NCBI GenBank assembly: GCA_951804985.1
Contig: OX638135.1
Location: forward strand, 72,259,695-72,323,694
Direction: 5' to 3'
Source: Dryomyza anilis
Taxonomy: Eukaryota; Arthropoda; Insecta; Diptera; Dryomyzidae
Length of the DNA stretch: 64,000 bases
In this document: in pieces, positions 21,580-32,361 of the stretch
How positions within the stretch are numbered: position 1 is the stretch's first letter
How the letters are laid out: each line of letters begins with the position of its first letter
Position numbers and translations under genes: made by a program
The notes under the pieces: generated by a model
Told to the model about the DNA's origin: nothing
What the model saw: only the letters and a program-made list of their open reading frames with translations
Database searches by the model: none

Positions 21580-23004
21580 CAGAGTTCGTAAAAATACATT
21601 CGCGAATGAAAAAAATTCATTCTTATTCATTCGGAGAATGAATTTTAAAATCATAAATTCCTTACGAAAAATTCTCTCGCGAGAACTATTAGCTTTAATT
21701 CTTTTCATGAATTAATTAAATGACAAGAATGTTGCTTTTATTCTTCAACGATAAGAAAGATATGATAAATTCTCATGATATTAAAATTTGCGAATGAAAG
21801 CAAATGTAAATAAATGTTCTTTTTCATTCTTTTTATATATAACTTTTATGGATAAAAAAGGAAATACTTGGAAGGTTTCTATGGACAAACTGGCTCGATT
21901 AGGATTTGGCCAGAACGTCATTGTAACTTTTTCGGGTGAATCTGTTCCAATGGGATTTGGCCCGCTTGCGTCATTGGAACTTTTTTGGGTGAATCTGTTC
22001 CAATGGGATTTGGCTAGAACCCAACTGCGTCATTGGACTTTTTTTTGGACAAATTGGTTCCATTGGGATTTCGGCAGAACCCACTTGCGTCGTTGGAACT
22101 TTTTTGGGTGAATCTGTTCCAATGGGATTTGGCTAGAACCCAACTGCGTCATTGGATTTTTTTTTAGGTGAATCTGTTCCAATGGGATTTGGCCAGAACC
22201 CAACTGCGTCATTGGACTTTTTTTTGGGTGAATCTGTTCCATTGGGATTTGGCCAGAACCCAACTGCGTCATTGGACTTTTTTTTGGACAAATTGGTTCC
22301 ATTGGGATTTCGGCAGAACCCACTTGCGTCGTTGGAACTTTTTTGGGTGAATCTGTTCCAATGGGATTTGGCTAGAACCCAACTGCGTCATTGGATTTTT
22401 TTTTAGGTGAATCTGTTCCAATGGGATTTGGCCAGAACCCAACTGCGTCATTGGACTTTTTTTTGGGTGAATCTGTTCCATTGGGATTTGGCCAGAACCC
22501 AACTGCGTCATTGGACTTTTTTTTGGACAAATTGGTTCCATTGGGATTTGGGCAGAACCCCCTTGCGTCATTGGAACTTTTTTGGGTGAATCTGTTCCAA
22601 TGGGATTTGGCTAGAACCCAACTGCGTCATTGGATTTTTTTTTAGGTGAATCTGTTCCAATGGGATTTGGCCAGAACCCAACTGCGTCATTGGACTTTTT
22701 TTTGGGTGAATCTGTTCCATTGGGATTTGGCCAGAACCCAACTGCGTCATTGGACCTTTTTTTTGGACAAATTGGTTCCATTGGGATTTCGGCAGAACCC
22801 ACTTGCGTCATTGGAACTTTTTTGGGTGAATCTGTTCCAATGGGATTTGGCTAGAACCCAACTGCGTCATTCACCCAAAACAAAGAGAATGAAATTCAAA
22901 GAATTTTAAAAACATTAAAAAATTCGCGAATGAATGAAATGAAAAATTCCCAGAGATAATATTCTTTGGAGAATGAATGTATTTCAAATATTCTACGAAC
23001 CCTG
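21580..23004. mobile_element. hAT-like element with TIR CAGRGTTCGTA and a minisatellite core
   Basis: It starts CAGAGTTCGTA and ends TACGAACCCTG. The flanking octamers GTTTTTTG (21572-21579) and GTTTTTGG (23005-23012) match at 7 of 8, and BEL coding sequence surrounds it. Subterminal regions share TACATTC and CGCGAATGAA. The centre is almost entirely a ~60-bp minisatellite (21935-22875). There is no transposase, so it is a non-autonomous hAT derivative. Confidence 0.85.
21935..22875. repeat. Higher-order minisatellite, ~60-bp monomers in a 239-bp supra-unit
   Basis: Monomers of about 60 bp share TGGGATTTGG and CTGCGTCATTGGA. They occur as distinct types, for example GGTGAATCTGTTCCAA, GGTGAATCTGTTCCAT and GGACAAATTGGTTCCA. 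The sequence of types repeats every ~239 bp about four times, so amplification copied sets of four monomers. Open frames on both strands across it are by-products of the repeat and not genes. Confidence 0.92.
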
Positions 23005-23358
23005 GTTTTTGGTGAGTACCTTATTTTGGGCCATATGAGCCCCACAACTGTTGCTAACTTCACTCGGGAGCCTTCACATTATTGTTAACCACATGTGGTT
23101 AAATCCGTAAGTACAACCACAAAGGTGAGGGTCGATTTCATCACGTCAAATTCCACTTCCAATGGCAAAGTTTAAATGACATTCTGTCAATAACCTGTTT
23201 ATCCAAAAGATCTTTGTATTCCTCAGCAAAATTAACTTTTTGAGTGACTATTATTAATATATTTCGAATATTGTCTTTTTCGAAATTTGTTAAAACTCTA
23301 GTAGTTTGACAAAATCTTTTCGGTAACTTGGGTGAGTCTGATAATAAAAACAATATAC
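23005..23358 (+). pseudogene. BEL reverse transcriptase remnant
   Basis: The stretch TTKVRVDFITSNSTSNGK, reading from about 23110, corresponds to the BEL RT motif TTKVRVVFDAS...NG. A shifted frame continues with a worn version of the following block. The catalytic YVDD region is absent. The part from here to the integrase was lost or replaced when foldback copy B came in. Confidence 0.75.
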
Positions 23359-24284
23359 GGGCATTCCACACCAAATCGACCAAAAAAAGTCAAATTTGAG
23401 ATTTTACCTTTTGGATTTCAATAAAATTTGGGCAACTGATAAAGGGTATCCAAATCCTAAATTTTCGTCAATTTATTATAAATGTTCATACAAAATTTCA
23501 AGATGGTATATTTACGGCATCATATTTTAAAAAATAATTTTATAAATTTTTATTTATTTTTTATATAGAAAAAAAAAAATTTTTTCTATATAAAAGTTGT
23601 AATAATTCCTGAATATATATGTAACTCTGATTTCTAAAATGAAGTCAGTTTTAACATATTCAATCTAGTTTTTGAGATATTAATTTTGGCATACAGTTTT
23701 TACGATTTTCGAAAAATGGTATATATCTCAATAACTAGAGACAATTTGATGAATTAACGCCATTTTTGAAATCAGAGTTACAAAATCATTGACAAATTAT
23801 TGCAAATTTTACAATTGAAAAAAAAAAATTTTTTTTTTCAATATAAAAAATATGAAAAAATTTTAAAAATTAATTTTTAAAATATGATGCCATCAAAATA
23901 CCATCTTGATATATGGCATGAACATTTATATTAAATCAACCAAAATATGTGATTTTTTTTCAGAATTTTAAAAAGGGTCCTTTTTAAGGACATCCATTTT
24001 GAAGTGCATGAGTTATTACCACGGGCCACATGTTCAAGTTTAGAAGTTACAACTTAATTGGTATAAAAGCTTGTTCTATTAGCTTTAAAACGAGCTATCA
24101 ACGGAGTTTCTGGTATTTCAACTTTAAGAGATATTGAAATATGAACAACCATATAAAAGTGATTTTAGGCTCATTTTTTGTAAATTTGAACCACTGTATC
24201 TCTGGAAGTAGTGTGCGAAAAAATAAAACAAAAATTGATCAATGCATATTTCGCATAATCTACATTAAACCAATTCGAATGGCC
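23359..24284. mobile_element. Foldback-type element GGGCCATTCCAC, copy B (in BEL pol)
   Basis: It begins GGGCATTCCACACCAAATCG. The right part carries the same landmarks as copy A (AAAAGGGTCCTTTTTAAGGA, CACGGGCCACATGTTCAAG, CTGTATCTCTGGAAGTAG). The right tip near 24278 (GAATGGCC) is worn. The left arm is shorter than in copy A. The centre is again dominated by A and T runs. It lies between BEL RT and integrase remnants. Confidence 0.78.
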
Positions 24285-25400
24285 TACCCTCTCTGTGATT
24301 TTACAGACTCTAATTGAAACAAATGTTGTCCATAAGCAAGGGTGTTTTTACAGCCAAGCTAGCAGAATGGTCGAATCAGTTCAGCAGAAAATTTCAAAAT
24401 TTTGTATGGATATATGGGGTATTATAGCATCAACTATATCTGCTAAAAGGGTTGCACCCCATATCTCCAATCGGGCAATGAAACCCTTTTAACCGGAGCT
24501 ACTTTAGTTTTTGATGATAGCAAATGGATGGTGACAACGCTTTGGGATTCTACGCGAATATATATAGCGAAAACGAGTTATTGAGCACAAAAGTGTGATT
24601 CTCACACTTAACCCTTTTTTGTGCAACCGAAATTTGTTGCGCGTAGGTGGACGTTTAGTCTTGTCACCGTCATTGGCCTATGATGAAAGACATCCCATTA
24701 TACTACCCTACGATTGCTATTTTTCAATCTGTTGAAATTTATACACCAATTGTCTATTCACGGCGGGAATAAGCTTGTGTTAAGACTCTTGCGTATGCAA
24801 TTTTGGATTCCAAAAGCAAAAAAATTAATTAAAGCGACAATTCACAAGTGAAAAATTTGCGTTATTTTTAAAAAGAGATTAAAAATTATACCGTGAGCAA
24901 ATGTCTTCGTTTTGTGTGTATTGCCACAAAAGCTATTCATCTCGACGCCACGAGTGTTTTGTTCACCCCTATATTTTTGGCAGCCTCAGTTTGTACCTCA
25001 CAGAGGTTGTCCCCAAAAAATATACTCTGATAATGGTACACACTTTGTCGGTGCTTCAAAAACCCTGAAGAAAGATTTTAAGAATTTTCTACTCACTATC
25101 AGAGACTCTGTTCCCTCCCACTACTCTCACCAAAACGTGAAATGGAACTTCAGTCCAGCTGGTGCACCACACATGGGGGGTTTTTGGGAAGCGGGAAATA
25201 AAAGTTTTAAACTTTATTTTAAGAAAATGGCCGGAAACATGAAATACACTTTCGAAGAGTTTTCAACCCTATTATATAGAATTAAAGCATGTCTCTATTC
25301 ACGGCCACTATGTCCGACAACCCATCGAATTTAGAATCAATGACACCCGCACATTTTTTAGTTGGAGTACTTCTCTTGTCCCTAGCAGAACCCGAGTGCA
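24285..25400 (+). pseudogene. BEL integrase, with internal deletion
   Basis: Integrase joins the cDNA to the genome. LNPFLCNRNLLRVGGRLV and LAYDERHPIILP lead into the HHCC zinc domain (FIHQLSIHGGNKLVLRLLR, then CKICVIFKKR). About a hundred residues, including the first catalytic Asp, are missing. IYSDNGTHFVGASK (second Asp) and APHMGGFWEAG (third residue, Glu) follow at 25017-25195. The end, ESMTPAHFLVG, is in a shifted frame near 25340. The first ~250 bp (24285-24530) are less certain. The reading is cut near 25400 by the tandem repeat T. Confidence 0.88.
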
Positions 25401-26749
25401 CCCAAACAACAAATCAGTTGGGGCAACCGTATTTTTTTGCCAACCGATTTAATTAGCTCTGTCAACATTCGACTTATTCAGCTGTTGCAACACCGCGTAT
25501 CAGTTCACACAACTAATGAATACAAATGACACTAATTTGTTTAGTTGTGGTAGCCAATTTAATTATAAGAAATTGGTCATTTTACCTAGCCCTAGCAAAC
25601 GTGTTGCAAACACGAAGTCAGCGTCACAACAGCGTTCCCGAGATCGAACATTGCCGACGATTCGTTGTGCTGCTGAGTTCGTGTTTGCAACACGTTAAAG
25701 CGCTACGGCTGCATATAGAAAAACAACATATAGAAACAAAATAGCAAGAACTCTGTTGAACAGTACGACTCTTGTTGAAGAAAGTATATTTGAGCATGAA
25801 AAAACCGAACAGTAAAAACGAACGAGCCTTAAAACAATTCCAATTTTTGTTTAAGATGTGGCACGCGCTGTCCTCAGCACAAAATAAAACGAGTGAAAAA
25901 TGTAAAGCTTGCGCGACTGGTGCTGTCCTGCTTTGGCATCGCTTTTATACAAGACAACTGATTTCGCAGTTAAATCAAATAAATATTGCTTGCTACAACT
26001 TAATGTTGTATAATTATCTATTAAGTCAACTAAATATTGGTTAGGTCTCATTTTGAACTTAGTTGCCGTGGCAATGGAAACAAAAAAAATTGAAAATGGA
26101 TAAAAAGTTTGTTTCCGCAATCAATGTTGCAGTTGCTTCAACTAATACTTGGTTACGCTTCATACTATTGTTTACCACAAATGAATTTCAGTTGAAATTG
26201 ACTAAATTTGGTAGATGCAAATGAATATTCGTTGAAACAACTGCACGCCAAGCAATTATTTTTTTGTGTGTAGCGCTCCAACGTGTTTCAAACACGAAGA
26301 CAGCTTCACAACCAGGGTTGCAACTTTCGTAATTTATAACCAAATTTGGTTAGTTTTTTTTTGGCTTGGTTAGATAGTAATTTTATTTTTGGTTTGGTAA
26401 TATTTTGCTATGTTGATGGTTCGTACTTTTTATATAGAACTCTTGAATCAAATCAAAAAAAGATTTGATTTTTCAAGAGCAGATATTAAAAATTTGTCTG
26501 TCATTACACCAAAAAATCTTTTGAGTTCTTCTGAATTGCCTTTATTAGACACATTTTCATGATATATGAAGAAAGTGACACCAAGGAAATAATAACTCAG
26601 TGGCAGTTGTTACGATTGTCCAAAACGGAACTAGGAGAAGATATGGATATATCTATGATATTTCTATAACATAGCTTTTAGTCTTAATTTAAATTATCGC
26701 AGAGCTGATTCATACTGTATTATTTGAAATTATTTACTATATCCCATGT

Positions 26750-26890
26750 AGGAAAAAACGATGGGTCCAAGGTTCGCTCAGTCTTGCGCCAAGAATGCAA
26801 TGCTCTTGGCCAGGTCTGGTACTCAAAACTGAATTCCAAGGCTGAATACTGGTTAAGCCTTGGAATGATAAGAAGGGCACTGGCTCTAAT
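26750..26890 (+). repeat. Worn copies of the 51-bp CTGAGTCTTGG repeat
   Basis: GCTCAGTCTTGCGCCAAG, CTTGGCCAGGTCTGGT and GGTTAAGCCTTGG echo the ordered array at 29270-29520. A similar fragment (CATGGCTGAGACTTGGGTAA) is at 27767-27786. Non-coding. Confidence 0.55.
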
Positions 26891-26974
26891 GTGACAGACA
26901 TTTTCAAATTATAAAGTTCAAAATTTTGAAAAAAATGGTCTTAAACAAGTGAGCTTGATAGCCTAACGGGTAGA

Positions 26975-27662
26975 CTAACACTAAGAGTGAAAGGGTATAT
27001 TCAGTTTGATACGCCGTTTGTAACACCCTGAAAAAGGTATCTCCGGTATGGAAAAGTATATATATTCTTGATCAGCATGACCTCCTGAGTCGATTTAGAG
27101 ATGTCCGTCTGTCCGTATGTCAGTCCGTCTGTCCTTCTGTCTGTCTGTTGAAATCACGATTATAGAAAAAGTTGAAGAGCTAATGCAATGAAACTTTAGA
27201 TTTAGATTACTTATATATCTAAGCTGTCTGAACAATGATCGGTCTATTGTGATCTGAGAACCGACCACTTATGTTCAAATACCTCCTAAAAAATGTACAT
27301 CTACAAATAAATTTTACTGTATACGTGCTTAGGTAAACTTTTTTTGGTCAAATATATATTGACATTATGCTCAAATACATGAAAATAATGTTTTCCCACG
27401 AAACGACCTGTGGTTCCAAAAAAAAAAATCGAAATTCGGTACAGCTACCCATTTGTAAATATGGGTATCAAATGAATGGGAATTGTTCAGGGATGGAAAG
27501 TTTGTAGTTATTTTCAGGATTCGTATACCCTGGTAACCTATATACCACTTTGAATGGTAATCACACATATGTGTAGGGTATTTATAGTCGGCTTAGACCG
27601 ACTATAGTTTTGATAATCCTAACTATCATAATAACACCTACTTTAAAATTTCCCATATGATT
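26975..27662 (+). mobile_element. DINE-1/mini-me-like non-autonomous Helentron, copy 2
   Basis: It aligns with copy 1 from GTGAAAGGGTAT through the GTCY-rich core (27103-27148) and GTGTAGGGTAT near 27571 to the stem-loop AGTCGGCTTAGACCGACT and TTTCCCATATGAT. The extreme 5' tip is missing or altered. It is nested in the hAT-like element 26313-29734. Confidence 0.75.
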
Positions 27663-28329
27663 TGGACGCTTGGTGTTGGCTAAATCTCCATTCACGAAGA
27701 CATATTTAATGAATCCTGGGTGACTCTTGAAAAAAATATCAGTTATCCAATACTTGGTAATCCAATCATGGCTGAGACTTGGGTAATGTCTTATCAACCA
27801 TGCCTTGGACGGCAAAGGTTGGCTATTTCTTACGCCCCACATTGGGAAAACATAGCAAAAACGAACGCATCGCCTGTTTTTAGCGTTTCTACATTTTTTG
27901 GACAAGATACTTAAAATTTTGATATTACCTTCAGAATTCTTTACAGAATGGAATATATTTTTTTTTTATTTTTCGCTACCAGGGATAATACCCTACAGCC
28001 GGAAGTTAAGACTTTCGAAGAATTGCGCTGTGTAAAATCAAACTAAAATATCAATTTTATGACAATGGTCAGTCAAAAATAAAAATACACGTGTATCATC
28101 ATTTTGAAAATGGGGGTGTAAAAACTTTTTTATAGTTATTTAAAGTGGGTTAAATATTGAATGAAATCATATGAAAAAACTAGTGTAACTCAATATATTA
28201 TTTAAATTTTTATTATCGAAGACTTGTATTTAAATAATATACATTTTTTATAGATTGCGTTAACATATTAACAATCCATTTAACCCTTTTTTGAAGTTTT
28301 CTTTTACAAATATTAGACAAATCGTCTTA

Positions 28330-28556
28330 AGGGTGTGTGCGAGTTCGACTAAATTACTGACTAAACTAAATTCTACAAGTTTTTATTTGACAGCCATTCG
28401 GTAAAAGGCAATTGTTAAAGTCTCTGATAAATCAATTCTCATATGTTTACTGTCTTCCATTTTAGATAAATTTAGTTTGCTCGAAAATTTGCTAAATTGA
28501 AAAGTAAACGCTGCATTACCGACAAAATTTAGTTTAGTCAGCAATTTACGCACCCT
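28330..28556. mobile_element. Small TIR element (MITE), 227 bp
   Basis: The left end AGGGTGTGTGCGAG and, reversed, the right end AGGGTGCGTAAATTG are each followed by CTGACTAAACTAAATT. The inverted match covers about 30 bases with one gap. No coding content. Confidence 0.65.
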
Positions 28557-28617
28557 AAAAAAGGTTTTAAAATGTTCAAATGTCATACGAAAAAATGGCT
28601 GACAAATTTGTCTTGGG

Positions 28618-28715
28618 ATCTCCACAAGTAGCATATAAGGGCTAATCGAGATAAGTAAAAAAAAATATTTTTAAATATATGTATATTTTTTTCATATATA
28701 TACTACTTGTGGAGA
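28618..28715. repeat. 98-bp hairpin element
   Basis: ATCTCCACAAGTAG (28618-28631) is repeated in reverse at 28702-28715, enclosing an A/T-rich middle. This is probably a tiny MITE or a hairpin formed by deletion of a larger TIR element. Confidence 0.65.
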
Positions 28716-29269
28716 TATCTTAAAATCGAAATATCTTAATTAGTTGCAAATAGTTGCAGATAAATTTAGTACTGGCATGTAAGTAAAGGATCCTACTAAG
28801 CAGTACGGACTGTATTTGGCTGATCCGAGATGATCTAAACAAGTTCTATTCCATTGAAAATACACAATAAAAAAAAACTTAAAAATTAAGTTTAACTACC
28901 CATATCTACCTAAACAAATAGAACTAAAATACAATTTTTACCTCAAATTGTTTGCATTAATGTTCTTAATGTAACTACTAAAAATTATCAGATTCCAAAA
29001 AAAATGGCGATTCTACAGCGATTTGTATACAGCATTGACAATTACATTTTTTTGATAAAAAATTCTATTAAAATAAGCTCACTTTATATGACCGTAGACC
29101 GAAAGCCCTTGGGTAAAATGACTTGTAAAGCTTATTAATGTGTCCAAATTACGAAAAACAAAGAAAAAAAATTAAATCCAAAATTTTTAGTTACTTCCAA
29201 TGCGAGTGTTTTGACTATATTTTTCCCAATGTGCCCCCGTTGTCAAGCCTGGCGTTTCCTACATGGGTA

Positions 29270-29520
29270 CCCAAGCATATGCCTGTTAGTTCTAGCTGAG
29301 TCTTGGGCGAGAACTACTTAACCAGACCTGCATTTGTCACTTCTGGCTAAGTCTTGGGCAAAGGTGTTTTAACCAAGCATTAATTTGTCAATTCTGGCTG
29401 AGTCTTGGGACAGAACTACCTTACCAGGTCTTGGTCTCCCAGTTCAGGCTGAGTCTTGGGCGAAGGTTTATTAGCCAAGCATTGGTCTGCCACGGCTGGT
29501 TGAGTCTTCAGCCCGGGATA
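29270..29520 (+). repeat. 51-bp tandem repeat, about five units
   Basis: (A/G)GCTGAGTCTTGGGC-like cores begin at about 29293, 29344, 29395, 29446 and 29497, a regular 51-bp spacing. The units alternate AACCA(A/G)GCATT and ACTACCTTACCAGG halves. It lies near the right end of the hAT-like element, and subterminal repeats of this kind often bind transposase. Confidence 0.75.
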
Positions 29521-30379
29521 TTGAACTCAAGGTTGTACCTAATATATTACATGTGTTATATTATAAATATATCTACAATAACTAATATATGCATATATAT
29601 ATGTACCTTTAATGAATTGTTTTTGATTTTTCATACAATAAAAAGTAAAATAAAATATTGGTAATTTTTTTCTGGAATTGGTTACTTATTTTTTTTAATT
29701 TGGTAAGCAAAATTATTTTTCAGTGGCAACCCTGATCACAACAGCGTTCCTGAGATCGGAAATTGCCGACGACTCGTTCTGCTGCTGACTTCGTGTTTGC
29801 AACACGTTGGAGCGCTTGGGCTGCATATATAAATACAACATATAGAAACACAATAGCAAGTACTCTGTAGAATTGTATATCTCTTGTTGAAGAAAATGTA
29901 TTTGGGCATGAAAAAACTAGACAGTAAGAACGAACAAGTCTTAAAACAATTTCAAATTTTGTTTTACACGTGGTACGTGCTGTCCGTAGCACACAAAAAA
30001 ACGAGTGAAAAATCTGAAGCTTGTGCGACTGATGTTGTCCTGCTTTGGCATTGCTTTTATAAAAGACAACTGATTTCAAAGTTGAATCAAATAAATATTG
30101 CTTGCTTCAACCTAATATTACTAAATATCTGTTAAGTCAACTAAATTGGTTATGTCTCATTTTGAATTTAGTTGCCGTAGAAAGGAAATAAAAAAAAGTT
30201 TAAATGGATAAAAAGTTTGTTTCCCCAATCAATGTTGCAGTTGCTTCAACTAATAGTTGGTTACGCTTCATACTATTGTTTACCATTAATTAAATTCAGT
30301 TGAGGCTGACTACATTTGGTAGATGCAAATGAATATTCGATGAAAGAACTGAACGCCAAGCTAATATTTTTTTGCGTGT

Positions 30380-30722
30380 GTCAATTGTTAAAAGATGGCA
30401 AAGACTCAAAAGCATCAATTTTGTATCCGTTGGGAGTCCGAATATCAATCGGAACTTATAAAGGCATTAAGTAGAAAACACCTGTAGACAATGTTCAAAT
30501 TGATGATTTAGTGGTAGTTCGCGATGAAAACTTAGCACCCAATGAATGGCGTTTAGGCTGTATTATTAAAGTTTACACCGGAAACGACAATCGCGTACGC
30601 GTCGCTGATATCCGCACCGTGGACAATATTACGCGAACAATCGTAAAACTCGTCACGTTACCCAACAAAAGAGTTCGTAAAATATCCCGCAAAGATATTT
30701 ATCAATTTATGTCCCTCACAAA
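30380..30722 (+). pseudogene. BEL pol C-terminal domain
   Basis: The BEL reading resumes with RWQRLKS in one frame. Then, from 30498, come QIDDLVVVRDENLAPNEWRL and IIKVYTGNDNRVRVADIRTV, followed by TIVKLVTLPNKRV. This is the conserved DUF5641-type C-terminus of BEL/Pao integrase, probably a chromatin- or DNA-binding module. A frameshift near 30480 separates the parts. It ends at TAG/TGA codons near 30725, where a TGATGA-rich repeat begins. Confidence 0.88.
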
Positions 30723-31556
30723 ATGAGGGATATAAATTGATGAAAAAAAAAATTCCATCATGAGCGATATTTTTATTTTCATCATTGATCATCCTGGACA
30801 TGTTCATGATGACCTTGGAATTTTTTTTTTCATTTTTTTTTGAAATGTTAAAAAAATGATTTTGGACATGTCCACTGGAAGATGAGGTGCTCCTGGACAT
30901 GTCCATGATGACCTTGGACACATTTTTTTTTTATTTCATTATTTTTTGAAATGTTATAAAAATGATTTTGGACATGTCTACTGGAGGATGAGGTGCTCCT
31001 GGCCATGTCCATGATGACTTTGGACAAAAAAACTTTTTTTTTCATTATTTTTTGAAATGTTATAAAAATGATTTTGGACATTGTCCAAGGTCATCCTGGA
31101 CATGTCCAGAAGCACCTCATCTTTGAAAAGGTCGAAACCATTGCATACATGTCATTCAGCAGCAATCGGATGTGTCCATTCTCTCATTTGTCCTCATATT
31201 TATCTAATAATTTTATCATCATTTGTCTCATCATTTTTTCATCTTTTTTATAATTATTTTTTCTCATTATTTTTTCATTTATTTTCATCTTCAAATGATG
31301 AGAATTCGCTACGTTCTACTTTTTCTCATCATTCAATGATGAGTAAAATTAAAGATACAAATTATTTTCATCATCAATGATAAGCACTTTTGAAGATGAG
31401 AATTATTTCGATCATTGAGCGTTATATTTATTTTCATCAATGATGAAAAATGATATTTATCAGTAGTGAGCAAAAAACTCTCATCTTTAGTGAGGGATAT
31501 AAATTGAGCGATGAGAAAAAAGCATCTTCGAACCCTGCGCAACAATTAGCAACATA
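30723..31556. repeat. 106-bp tandem repeat and TCATC-rich DNA between 17-bp direct repeats
   Basis: Units containing TGAAATGTTATAAAAATGAT, GACATGTCCACTGGA and GATGACCTTGGACA start at 30841, 30947 and 31053. A 40-bp reversed copy (TGTCCAAGGTCATCCTGGAC) follows at 31083. The rest is rich in TCATC/GATGA. TGAGGGATATAAATTGA occurs at both edges (30724-30740 and about 31489-31505), so the block may be an insertion or slippage product. No gene recognised. Confidence 0.7.
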
Positions 31557-31725
31557 AGTATTAAATAAATCAATAAATAAATGAATAAATGAATGAATGA
31601 ATGAATGAATGATAGAATGAACGAATGAATGAATGAATGAATGAATGAATGAATGAATGAATGAATGAATGAATGAATGAATTAATGAATGAATGAATGA
31701 ATGATAGAATGAATAAATATTAAAA
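31557..31725. repeat. (AATG)n microsatellite
   Basis: Imperfect TAAATAAATC units grade into long GAATGAATGAAT runs with a few TAG or AAC interruptions. The tract is about 160 bp. Confidence 0.95.
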
Positions 31726-31766
31726 CAACAATTTCTGGAGAGGTAACCCTACTTTCCATTTACAGC

Positions 31767-32361
31767 ATGAATTCAACACGTCCTCAACATCCCAAAGCGG
31801 AACCGTGTCGCTTGTGCCAAGACGGACACTGCATAGGGAAGTGTCGTCAATTTTTGCAGAAATGTCTAGAGGCACGACTGCGAGTGGTATTACTTCACCG
31901 GTATTGCTCTAATTGCCTCGTATCATCTTACAGGCGAAAGGCTTGTCTCAGCACATTGCACTGTAAGTACTGCAATGCACACCAACGATTGCGAAACGGA
32001 ACTAGCTCGACCACTTCGCGTCGAAACCACCCCACAACCCGGGGAGTGCACCAAGATCAACCTTCTACGGATCGTCGCGTCGCCATCAGACAGAGGGAAC
32101 CTCGCTTGTTCTCCTCTAAGAGCCAAGTTCTGCAGTCTCAACAGCCGACCGATCGTAACTCAGCCATTTCTTTGCAGCCCTTCATAACCCTACTACCTAA
32201 AGCGTCCATCAAGATCGTTGAAAATGAACGAATTTGTTACGAACGCGCAGTAAGCGACCCATGCTCTACGAAGAGCCTCGTCGCAAAGTACGTCGTCAAT
32301 CGATTACGTCTGGCAACCACCCGCATCTCCGAATATGATTCCAATGCAACAATCGAGTTGT
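31767..32361 (+). pseudogene. BEL/Pao-type gag zinc fingers joined to an aspartic protease fragment
   Basis: The ATG at 31767 opens an uninterrupted frame of ~198 codons up to the repeat border. CRLCQDGHCIGKC and YCSNCLVSS...CLSTLHCKYC (residues 16-75) resemble the cysteine-rich gag knuckles of insect BEL/Pao elements. The end, RAVSDPCSTKSLVAKYVVNR and YDSNATIEL, resembles the following DUF1758-type aspartic protease, with Asp-Pro-Cys at the active-site position. The knuckles lack some Cys/His. It is flanked by (AATG)n and by repeat W1, with no other BEL parts. The last few codons are supplied by W1. A decayed, internally deleted copy is most likely. Confidence 0.65.

Larger units (their letters stand above)
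26313..29734. mobile_element. hAT-like element with TIR CAGGGTTGC (3.4 kb, in repeat T)
   Basis: It starts CAGGGTTGCAACTTTCG and ends GTGGCAACCCTG. The flanks TTCACAAC (26305-26312) and ATCACAAC (29735-29742) are a 7-of-8 target duplication. Unit 1 of repeat T has the uninterrupted sequence (GTCACAACAGCG near 25620). Both subterminal regions have TTGGTTA/TTTGGT runs. Inside lie a DINE-1 copy, two small TIR elements and dispersed 51-bp repeats. No transposase motif was found. Confidence 0.85.
25401..30379 (+). repeat. Tandem ~680-bp repeat T (2 units), split by a hAT insertion
   Basis: Unit 1 runs about 25590-26275. Unit 2 is 26276-26312 plus 29735-30379. Each unit begins with a short inverted-repeat block whose arms CGTGTTGCAAACACGAAGTC face each other across ~55 bp. 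Each then carries TGCATATA, GTTGAAGAAA and TAGATGCAAATGAATATTCG. Each has an ~85-codon frame (25772-26044 and 29884-30135) starting MLKK(V/M)YL. The two predicted peptides are clearly related, but so is all surrounding DNA. I see no family motif. Confidence 0.75.
6689..30722 (+). mobile_element. BEL/Pao LTR retrotransposon, shattered by later insertions
   Basis: Plus-strand BEL/Pao coding pieces appear in the correct order: gag (9237-10292), aspartic protease and linker (20394-21579), RT remnant (23005-23358), integrase (24285-25400) and pol C-terminus (30380-30722). The intervening DNA consists of a TIR element in the leader, Gyp1, a SINE, a hAT-like element with a minisatellite, a foldback element, and a tandem repeat with its own hAT insertion. 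Frameshifts and deletions affect all pieces. The 5' LTR is only a candidate (6689-7430) and no matching 3' LTR was found, so the outer limits are inferred. Confidence 0.75.

Noticed and set aside
21788..22909. Many overlapping 60-107-codon frames on both strands
   Set aside because: They are products of the ~60-bp minisatellite and repeat with it. No start, domain or codon bias supports a gene.
25772..30135. Related ~85-codon frames in the two T units as a possible conserved gene
   Set aside because: The whole unit is duplicated, so similarity of the frames is expected. No domain, and nothing suggests selection on the protein.
31557..31725. Regularly spaced repeats resembling a CRISPR array
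   Set aside because: Simple (AATG)n, with no unique spacers. The other tandem arrays also lack a repeat-spacer pattern, and the sequence is eukaryotic.
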